Source of the DNA: Micromonospora sp. WMMD961
Lineage (GTDB): Bacteria; Actinomycetota; Actinomycetes; Mycobacteriales; Micromonosporaceae
Direction of reading: 5' to 3'
Length of the DNA stretch: 64,000 nucleotides
Assembly (NCBI RefSeq): GCF_029626145.1
Contig: NZ_JARUBJ010000002.1
Coordinates: 5,305,501-5,369,500 of the forward strand
Under the pieces are notes generated by a model that saw nothing but the letters and a program-made list of their open reading frames with translations, had not been told where the DNA came from and ran no database searches. Of this stretch, positions 58,421 to 64,000 are shown piece by piece; position 1 is the first letter of the stretch, and each line of letters opens with the position of its first letter. The position numbers and the translations under genes are program-made.

Positions 58421-59960
58421 TCAGCGTTTCGGCTGCCGCGATCGCCGCCAGCACCGCGGCGGCCTTGTTCCGCGTCTCCTGGTCCTCGGCGGCCGGGTCC
58501 GAGTCGGCGACCACCCCCGCCCCGGCCTGCACGTACGCGCGGCCGTCGCGGATGAGCGCGGTCCGGATGGCGATCGCCATGTCCAGGTCACCGCCGAAGC
58601 CGAAGTAGCCGACCGTGCCCCCGTAGAGGCCCCGGCGTACCGGCTCCAGTTCCTCGATGATCTCCATGGCCCGCACCTTCGGCGCCCCGGAGAGGGTGCC
58701 TGCCGGGAAGGTCGCGGCGAGCGCGTCGAAGGCCGACTGATCGTCACGCAGCGTGCCGGTCACGGTGGAGACGATGTGCATGACGTGGCTGTACCGCTCG
58801 ATGGTGGCGAACTCGGGCACCTCCACGCTGCCCGGCTGACAGACCCGCCCCAGGTCGTTGCGGCCCAGGTCGACAAGCATCACATGCTCGGCCCGTTCCT
58901 TCGGGTCGGCGAGCAGGTCCGCGGCGAGCGCGGCGTCGGCGGCGGGGGTGCCACCGCGCGGTCGGGTGCCGGCGATCGGGTGCAGCAGCGCCCGCCGTCG
59001 CCCGTCCGCGGTGGCGGTGACCTTCAGGTGCGCCTCCGGTGACGAGCCGACGATGTCGAACCCGTCGAAGCGCAGCAGGTACATGTACGGGCTCGGGTTG
59101 CTGGTGCGCAGCACCCGGTACACGTCCAACGGGTCGGCCTCGATCGGCCGCTCGAACCGCTGGGAGAGCACGATCTGGAAGCACTCACCGGCCCGGATCG
59201 CCTCCTTGGCCGCCTCCACCGCCTTCGGGTACCCGTCGGCGGGCGTCCGGCAGAGCACCTCCCCCACCGGCGGACGTTCGACCGTGGAGATCATCGGTGG
59301 GATGGGCCGGGACAGCGCGGTCGTCATCGCGTCCAGTCGGCCCACCGCGTGGTGGTACGCGGCGGCGACCTGCGGGGCGCGGTCCGGCGCGTCCGACGGT
59401 GGCAGCACCGCGTTGGCGACCAGGATCGCCGAACCGTCGTAGTGGTCGAGCACCACCAGGTCGGTGGCGAGCATCATGCCCAGCTCCGGCACACCCAGGT
59501 CGTTCTCGGTCAGCTCGGGCAACCGCTCGAAACGGCGGATCAGGTCGTAGCCCAGGTAGCCGACCATGCCCCCGGTCAGCGGCGGCAGCCCGTCGGAGGC
59601 ATCCCCGACCGGGCCGGCCAGCGCCGCCACCGTCTCCCGTAGCACCCGCACCGGGTCACCCTCGGTGGACAGCCCGGCCGGTGGCTGACCGAGCCAGGTC
59701 GCCACGCCGTCCCGCTCGACGAGGGTCGCGCTGCTGCGTACGCCGATGAAGGAATACCGCGACCAGGCCATGCCGGCCGACCCGACGCCCTGCTCGGCCG
59801 ATTCCAACAGGAACGTGCCCGGTCCCCCGGCCAGCTTCCGGTAGACACCCACCGGGGTCTCCGCGTCGGCCAACAACCGCCGGGTGACCGGCACGACCCG
59901 CCAGCGGGCCGCCAACTCGGTGAAGCCGGCCAGGTCCGGGCTGACCGCGCCGTCGGTCAC
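58407..59960 (-). CDS. trpE: Anthranilate synthase component I
   Basis: 517 aa. Converts chorismate to anthranilate with glutamine or ammonia. The chorismate-binding fold is complete: LDHYDGSAILVANA, the region IVLSQRFERPIEADPLDVYRVLR, NPSPYMYLLRFDGFDIVGSSPEAHLKV, HPIAGTRPRGGTPAAD, ERAEHVMLVDLGRNDLGRV, TFPAGTLSGAPKVRAMEIIEELEP and GYFGFGGDLDMAIAIRTAL, quoted as landmarks. The N-terminal Trp-feedback site (LLESAE) is present. The GTG start overlaps the hisI stop by GTGA. The amidotransferase subunit TrpG is not in the window. Confidence 0.95.
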   Translation of the reverse strand: MTDGAVSPDLAGFTELAARWRVVPVTRRLLADAETPVGVYRKLAGGPGTFLLESAEQGVGSAGMAWSRYSFIGVRSSATLVERDGVATWLGQPPAGLSTEGDPVRVLRETVAALAGPVGDASDGLPPLTGGMVGYLGYDLIRRFERLPELTENDLGVPELGMMLATDLVVLDHYDGSAILVANAVLPPSDAPDRAPQVAAAYHHAVGRLDAMTTALSRPIPPMISTVERPPVGEVLCRTPADGYPKAVEAAKEAIRAGECFQIVLSQRFERPIEADPLDVYRVLRTSNPSPYMYLLRFDGFDIVGSSPEAHLKVTATADGRRRALLHPIAGTRPRGGTPAADAALAADLLADPKERAEHVMLVDLGRNDLGRVCQPGSVEVPEFATIERYSHVMHIVSTVTGTLRDDQSAFDALAATFPAGTLSGAPKVRAMEIIEELEPVRRGLYGGTVGYFGFGGDLDMAIAIRTALIRDGRAYVQAGAGVVADSDPAAEDQETRNKAAAVLAAIAAAETLRPAR

Positions 59961-61255
59961 GGCTGGGCCTGGGTGGTGACGGGCAGCTCGGTGAAGAAGC
60001 AGGTCCGGTGCCCGGTGTGGCAGGCGGCGCCGACCTGGTCCACGCTCACCAGCAGCGCGTCCCCGTCGCAGTCGAGGGCGACCGAGCGGACGTACTGGTG
60101 GTGCCCGGAGGTGGCGCCCTTGACCCAGTACTCGCGGCGGCTGCGCGACCAGTAGGTCGCGCGACCGGTGGTGAGGGTGCGGTGCAGCGCCTCGTCGTCC
60201 ATCCAGGCGACCATCAGCACCTCGCCGGAGTCGTGCGCACGGACCACGGCGGCGACCAGGCCGTCGGCGCTGCGGCGCAGCCGGGCCGCGATGGCCGGGT
60301 CGAGCCGGGACGGGCGAGCCGGCTCGGGCGTCACCGGGCCGCTGGGATCGCTGGGGACGCCGGTCACCGGCGCGTCAGGTACGGGCACAGTGACCAATTG
60401 TCCCGCACGCGGCGCGGGTACCGGCGACCGCTCCCGCCCGGGCTGCGGCGGAGGCCCGACGGGTCGGGCCAGCTGGGCCACGTAGCGGTCCAGCCGGCCG
60501 TCGACCAGGGCGGCGGCCAGGTCCGCACCGGCGGTGTCGGCGATCCCTTCGGCGTACGGCCGGATCAACGGCAACGTGCCGGCGACCAGCCGTACGGCGG
60601 CGGCCCACAGCGCGCTGGTGGCGCCCGGGCGCAGCCCGAGGCAGAGCAGCATGTCGGCCCGGTAGCCGGGTGGGGCCACCGGCAGTTCCAGGGCCGCCGC
60701 GAAGGCCGCCCGGCGGGAGTGGACCCGCACCGACGGGTTGGCCGGCCGCAGCACCGATGGGCAGAGCCGGGCCAGGTCGGCGACGGCGAGCCGGACGCCG
60801 AGGCGGTCGTTGACGGCCCGGGCGGCGGCGGCCTTACCCAGCGTGGCGATCAGTTCCTCGAGTCGGGGTGGCTCGGCGGGCTGACAGAGCACCGGTAGGT
60901 CGATCCGGGGCCGCCAGTGCGGATCCGCCCAGAGCAGTCGGGCCGGCGCGGTGACCGGCAGGCCGAACGCCCAGTCGGCCGGTTCCCCGAGTCGGTGCAC
61001 CCAGGAGCGGACGTCCCGGGCGGCCACCGAGACGTGGGTGACCCGGCCTGCGGTTTCGGCCAGGTACGCCCGCCGGGCGGCGTACGGGGCGCCGCCGACC
61101 AGCACGTCGAGGTCGACGTCGCTGTGTGCGGTGGCGGCGCGGCGGGCGTGACTGCCGCGCAGCAGGATGCCGACGACCGGCCGCTCGGCGGCCTGCCGCA
61201 ACCGCGCGGCCCAGTCCTCAAGAAAACCGCTGTCCGGTAACGGAGCGTGACCCAC
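59957..61255 (-). CDS. hisI: Fusion protein: N-terminal nucleotidyltransferase and C-terminal phosphoribosyl-AMP cyclohydrolase (HisI)
   Basis: 432 aa in one uninterrupted frame. Residues about 1-270 are a minimal nucleotidyltransferase: GS 34-35 then Asp 46, 48 and 50 (ILLRGSHARRAATAHSDVDL) and a helical C-terminal half. After a Pro-rich linker (about 271-315), residues 318-432 are HisI, the step opening the ring of phosphoribosyl-AMP in histidine synthesis: VLMVAWMDDEALHRTL, YWSRSRREYWVKGATSGHHQ, the Mg site LDCDGDALL and the Zn cysteine motif ACHTGHRTCFF. A GTG at 60388 (residue 290) could allow internal translation of HisI alone (143 aa, near normal length). GTG start of the full frame. 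It overlaps trpE by 4 bp. Confidence 0.85.
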   Translation of the reverse strand: MGHAPLPDSGFLEDWAARLRQAAERPVVGILLRGSHARRAATAHSDVDLDVLVGGAPYAARRAYLAETAGRVTHVSVAARDVRSWVHRLGEPADWAFGLPVTAPARLLWADPHWRPRIDLPVLCQPAEPPRLEELIATLGKAAAARAVNDRLGVRLAVADLARLCPSVLRPANPSVRVHSRRAAFAAALELPVAPPGYRADMLLCLGLRPGATSALWAAAVRLVAGTLPLIRPYAEGIADTAGADLAAALVDGRLDRYVAQLARPVGPPPQPGRERSPVPAPRAGQLVTVPVPDAPVTGVPSDPSGPVTPEPARPSRLDPAIAARLRRSADGLVAAVVRAHDSGEVLMVAWMDDEALHRTLTTGRATYWSRSRREYWVKGATSGHHQYVRSVALDCDGDALLVSVDQVGAACHTGHRTCFFTELPVTTQAQP

Positions 61256-61392
61256 CGCGCCATCGTGCCGTACGCCCGATCGGCGCGCAATGCCCGTTGG
61301 CGGACTCAGTGTCCGGTCCGGACCCTACTGCCCGTTCTCATGCTGCGTGCGACGACCGGGCGGCGCACACGCGTTGCGTCGGGGTCAGTAAT

Positions 61393-61422
61393 TCATCTAG
61401 CGTTGAGTTCAACAGATGATGA
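61393..61422. promoter_or_regulatory. TetR-type operator before the ABC exporter operon
   Basis: Symmetric element TCATC-n4-GTTGA-GT-TCAAC-n4-GATGA, 20 of 30 bases in perfect dyad, starting 49 bp and ending 20 bp before the ATPase gene start. A TetR gene is the last gene of this operon, so this is the probable autoregulatory site. Confidence 0.6.
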
Positions 61423-61441
61423 GTTTCCTTGGAGGTGCGGG

Positions 61442-62197
61442 ATGGACGACGCGATAGCCGTCCGGGACCTGGTCGTCGACCGGGGCGGGCGGCGGGTGCT
61501 GGACGGCATCAGTTGCCACGTCCCGCGCGGCGCCGTCACGGGTCTGCTCGGCCCCAGCGGCAGCGGCAAGACCACGTTCATGCGCGCGGTGGTCGGGGTG
61601 CAGGTGGTCGGCGGCGGGACGATCACCGTGCTGGGCCGACCGGCGGGCACCCCGGCGCTGCGGCACCGGGTGGGCTACCTGACCCAGGCACCGAGCGTCT
61701 ACGCCGACCTGACCGTGCGGGAGAACGCCCGGTACTTCGCGGCCCTGTACGGCCGGGGTCGGGTCGAGGCCGACCGGGCGATCAGCGATGTCGGGCTGGC
61801 CGAGGCGGCCGGCCAACTGGTCGCCACGCTCTCCGGCGGCCAACGAAGCCGTGCCTCCCTGGCCTGTGCGCTGGTCGGCGAGCCGGAGCTGGTCATCCTC
61901 GACGAGCCGACCGTCGGCCAGGACCCGGTGCTGCGAGCCGATCTGTGGGCCCGGTTCCACGCGATGGCCGCCGCCGGCACCACCCTGTTGGTGTCGAGCC
62001 ACGTCATGGACGAGGCGGCCCGTTGCGACCAGCTTCTGCTGATCCGGCAGGGGCGGTTGATCGCCGACGACAGCCCGGCCGCCATCCGTGCCGCCGCCGG
62101 TGTGGACGACCTCGACGAGGCGTTCCTGCGCCTGATCCGGGCCGGCGAGGCAGGCCCGGCCACCATGGACGTGACAAACGGACAGGAGCGGTCGTGA
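61442..62197 (+). CDS. ABC transporter ATP-binding protein (exporter, ABC-2 type)
   Basis: 251 aa. Walker A LLGPSGSGKTTFMRAVVG, Q-loop YLTQAPSVYADLTV, signature LSGGQRSRASLACALVG, Walker B LVILDEPTVGQDPVLR and switch His VSSHVMDEA are all intact. This subgroup (NodI/CcmA-like) works with ABC-2 permeases in drug or lipid export. ATG 61442 has GGAGGTG upstream. It overlaps the permease gene by 4 bp (GTGA), and a TetR gene follows. Confidence 0.92.
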   Translation: MDDAIAVRDLVVDRGGRRVLDGISCHVPRGAVTGLLGPSGSGKTTFMRAVVGVQVVGGGTITVLGRPAGTPALRHRVGYLTQAPSVYADLTVRENARYFAALYGRGRVEADRAISDVGLAEAAGQLVATLSGGQRSRASLACALVGEPELVILDEPTVGQDPVLRADLWARFHAMAAAGTTLLVSSHVMDEAARCDQLLLIRQGRLIADDSPAAIRAAAGVDDLDEAFLRLIRAGEAGPATMDVTNGQERS

Positions 62198-62949
62198 CCC
62201 CGCGGATCCTGGCGGCCACCACCGGCCGCATCCTGCGCCAGCTCCGGCACGACCGCCGGACCATCGCGCTGCTCGTGGTGGTGCCGGCGGCCCTGCTCAC
62301 CCTGGTCTACTTCATGTACGCCGACCAGCCCACCCCGCCCGGCCAACCGACGACGTTCGACCGGATCGCGCTGGTGATGCTGGGCATCTTCCCCTTCGTG
62401 ATCATGTTTTTGGTGACCAGCATCGCCATGCTCCGGGAACGCACCTCCGGCACGCTGGAGCGGCTGCTCACCACCCCGCTGGGCAAGCTCGACCTGCTCT
62501 TCGGGTACGGCATCGCGTTCGGGCTGGCCGCCGCCGTACAGGCCGTCGTCGCCGCCGGCGTGGCGTACTGGATCTTCGGGCTGGAGACCGCCGGCAGCAT
62601 CGGGTTGGTGATCGGGATCGCCGTCGTCGACGCCGTGCTCGGCGTCGCGCTCGGGCTGCTGTGCAGCGCCTTCGCGCGCACCGAGTTCCAGGCAGTACAG
62701 TTCCTGCCAGTCGTGGTGATCCCCCAACTGCTGCTCTGCGGGCTGTTCGTGGCCCGCGACCAGATGGCCGGCTGGCTCCAGGCGCTCAGTGACGCCTTCC
62801 CCCTGTCGTACGCCGTCGAGGCGTTGCAGGAGGTCGGTGCCCACGCCGAGCCGACCGGCCGGATGTGGCGGGACGTGGCGGTGGTGCTCGGGGCGGTGGT
62901 GCTGGCGCTGGTGCTCGCGGCGGCCACCCTGCGTCGGCGCAGCGGCTGA
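62194..62949 (+). CDS. ABC-2 type transporter permease
   Basis: 251 aa with six membrane helices, the ABC-2 layout: one cytoplasmic N-terminal segment (LAATTGRILRQLRHDRRTIALL), then LVVVPAALLTLVYFMY, an extracellular loop, FPFVIMFLVTSIAMLRERTSGTLERLLTTPLGKLDLLFGYGIAF (landmark region about 65-110) and the later helices up to LVLAAATLRRRSG. The E-R-x-x-G-T-L-E motif fits multidrug ABC-2 exporters. The GTG start overlaps the ATPase stop and has AGGAG upstream. Substrate unknown. Confidence 0.9.
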   Translation: MTPRILAATTGRILRQLRHDRRTIALLVVVPAALLTLVYFMYADQPTPPGQPTTFDRIALVMLGIFPFVIMFLVTSIAMLRERTSGTLERLLTTPLGKLDLLFGYGIAFGLAAAVQAVVAAGVAYWIFGLETAGSIGLVIGIAVVDAVLGVALGLLCSAFARTEFQAVQFLPVVVIPQLLLCGLFVARDQMAGWLQALSDAFPLSYAVEALQEVGAHAEPTGRMWRDVAVVLGAVVLALVLAAATLRRRSG

Positions 62950-63011
62950 GGCTGCGGCAGCCGTGGGTCGACCGGCCCACGGCTGCCCAGGTGGACGAAC
63001 GAGGGGCGGCG

Positions 63012-63635
63012 ATGACGCGGCGGACCGGCCGGCGACCCGGCAACCCGGACACGCGCGAGGCGATCCTCGACGCGGCGCGTACGGCGTTCGCCGAGCGTGG
63101 CTTCGACTCCGCCTCGATTCGCGCCATCGCCGGCACGGCAGGTGTCGACCCGGCGCTGGTGCACCACTACTTCGGCAACAAGGACCAGCTCTTCCTCACC
63201 GCGATGAACATCCCGGTCGACCCCGCCAAACTGGTGCCGACGGTGCTCGCCGGTGACCCCGACGGCGCCGGTGAGCGCCTGGTGCGCACCTTCCTCGGCG
63301 TCTGGGACTCGCCCGCCGGCACCGCCGCGCAGGCGCTGCTGCGCAGCGCGGTGAGCAACGAGTGGACCGCCCGGCTGCTGCGCGAGTTCGTCACCACCCA
63401 GATCCTGCGCCGGGTGCTCGAACAGCTCGACGTCGACCCCGCCCAACTACCGCTGCGCGGTTCGCTGGTGGCCACCCAGATGATCGGCCTGGCGATGATG
63501 CGGTACGTGGTGCGCCTGGAACCGGTCGCGTCGGCGGCCCCGGAGACCCTGGTCGCGGCGATCGGCCCCACGATCCAGCGGTACCTCACCGGACCGCTGC
63601 CGGCCGAGGTCGGCAGCGGACCACAGCCGGCCTAG
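63012..63635 (+). CDS. TetR/AcrR family transcriptional regulator
   Basis: 207 aa. HTH: TREAILDAARTAFAERGFDSASIRAIAGTAGVDPALVHHYFGNKDQLFLTAM (residues about 14-64). The ligand domain (TetR_C, AcrR-like) follows the pattern of regulators beside ABC exporters in actinobacteria. Third gene of the ABC operon (62 bases after the permease) and the likely repressor acting at the operator 61393-61422. The TAG stop lies in the first unit of the downstream 27-bp repeat. Confidence 0.9.
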   Translation: MTRRTGRRPGNPDTREAILDAARTAFAERGFDSASIRAIAGTAGVDPALVHHYFGNKDQLFLTAMNIPVDPAKLVPTVLAGDPDGAGERLVRTFLGVWDSPAGTAAQALLRSAVSNEWTARLLREFVTTQILRRVLEQLDVDPAQLPLRGSLVATQMIGLAMMRYVVRLEPVASAAPETLVAAIGPTIQRYLTGPLPAEVGSGPQPA

Positions 63636-63741
63636 GTTGCCACCGGGCCACCGCCCGCCCAGGTTGCCACCGGGCCACCGCCCGCCCAGGTTGCCACCGG
63701 GCCACCGCCCGCCCAGGTTGCCACCGGGCCACCGCCGGCCC
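63634..63741. repeat. Four tandem 27-bp repeats after the TetR gene
   Basis: Units 63634-63660, 63661-63687, 63688-63714 and 63715-63741, beginning AGGTTGCCACCGGGCCACCG; the last unit differs at one base near its end. The TetR stop codon TAG is made from the first two bases of unit 1 plus the preceding T. The repeat length is a multiple of three but no gene is seen in the units. Confidence 0.95.
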
Positions 63742-63761
63742 GGGACGGCGCCGTCGAGCGG

Positions 63762-64000
63762 TCAGCGCGGCGGACGGGCACCGGCCGGGAGCCGCAGCGA
63801 CGGCAGCAACCTCGGCAGGTCGGCCGGGTCGGCCACCGGGCCCGGGAAGACCAACCGGACCCGACGCCGGGAGCCGGGGCGGCCGAGAGCGACCACCAGC
63901 CCGTAGCGGTCGATGCGCACCACCCGCGGCGCGCCGTCCGGGGCCTGCTCGGTCAACCCGAGCTGCCGGCGCAGATACTCGGTGACCTGCGCGCCGTCGC
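63762..64000 (-). CDS. C-terminal part of an uncharacterised protein (possibly DUF2470-like), runs off right edge
   Basis: 79 codons at the 3' end of a gene read from the right. Visible sequence: VTEYLRRQLGLTEQAPDGAPRVVRI ... LVVALGRPGSRRRVRLVFPGPVADPADL ending RLPAGARPPR. The strand-rich V-V-R-I-D-R-Y-G-L ... F-P-x-P-V-x-D-P-A-D-L pattern resembles the end of DUF2470-type haem-utilisation-like proteins in actinobacteria, but too little is present for a firm call. It is convergent with the ABC-TetR operon. Confidence 0.55.
   Translation of the reverse strand, partial: DGAQVTEYLRRQLGLTEQAPDGAPRVVRIDRYGLVVALGRPGSRRRVRLVFPGPVADPADLPRLLPSLRLPAGARPPR

Noticed and set aside
63634..63741. CRISPR-like array or short coding repeat
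   Set aside because: Tandem copies without spacers; the proline-rich frames lack a start and any context.

Overview
The window is GC-rich DNA from an actinomycete, most likely a member of the Micromonosporaceae (Micromonospora-like). Supporting signs are the strong G/C bias at third codon positions, many GTG starts and GTGA overlaps, ANTAR, Rrf2 and trp-associated membrane proteins of actinobacterial type, and hairpin terminators without T-tracts. From right to left, hisI, trpE, the trp-associated membrane protein, trpC, trpB, trpA, lgt, pyk, tesB, pdtaR and polA follow the order known from Mycobacterium tuberculosis (hisI ... polA). This is therefore a core chromosomal segment with accessory genes inserted into it. 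No plasmid, phage, IS element or CRISPR array was seen.

Left part (1-13 kb): the 5' part of polA; a branched-chain amino acid ABC operon livJHMGF with a perfect hairpin between the binding-protein gene and the rest; an Asp-box lipoprotein; the ANTAR regulator PdtaR; tRNA-Leu(CAA) with a free-standing LAGLIDADG protein just downstream; an NAD(P)-binding protein; a trans-sulfuration PLP enzyme divergent from an Lrp regulator; and a luciferase-like monooxygenase.

13-31 kb: a secreted CBM2-linked rhamnogalacturonan lyase (PL11) divergent from an aromatic amino acid decarboxylase, with a LacI-type operator between them; a TauE/SafE permease; Rrf2 and YceI; pyk-tesB; a BBE-type FAD oxidoreductase; a YCII protein; an aldo/keto reductase; a secreted lipase; a decayed pentapeptide-repeat gene; a TetR/DHA2-type MFS pair; a SEC-C protein and a small secreted protein.

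31-43 kb is the most accessory part. It has a small helical protein (DUF6244-like), a frameshifted one-helix membrane protein, and a three-gene operon made of a membrane-anchored binding-protein fusion, an FtsK/SpoIIIE-type ATPase and a coiled-coil membrane protein. I think this operon is the best candidate for an undescribed system. It is followed by a MarR-SDR-FAD oxidase operon with two near-identical operators, a small membrane protein and an MFS exporter.

Right part (43-64 kb): gltBD (glutamate synthase); a GNAT protein; an FAD monooxygenase; lgt; a Nudix protein; and the trp genes. The trp block contains two oddities: a nucleotidyltransferase-HisI fusion overlapping trpE, and three tandem 60-bp repeats placed between trpE and the next gene so that both junctions keep a GTGA stop/start overlap. 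An ABC exporter with its own TetR regulator, a four-copy 27-bp repeat and the end of one further gene close the window.

Three long intergenic inverted repeats sharing a GATCTTGGA or GATCATGGA core suggest a dispersed repeat family.
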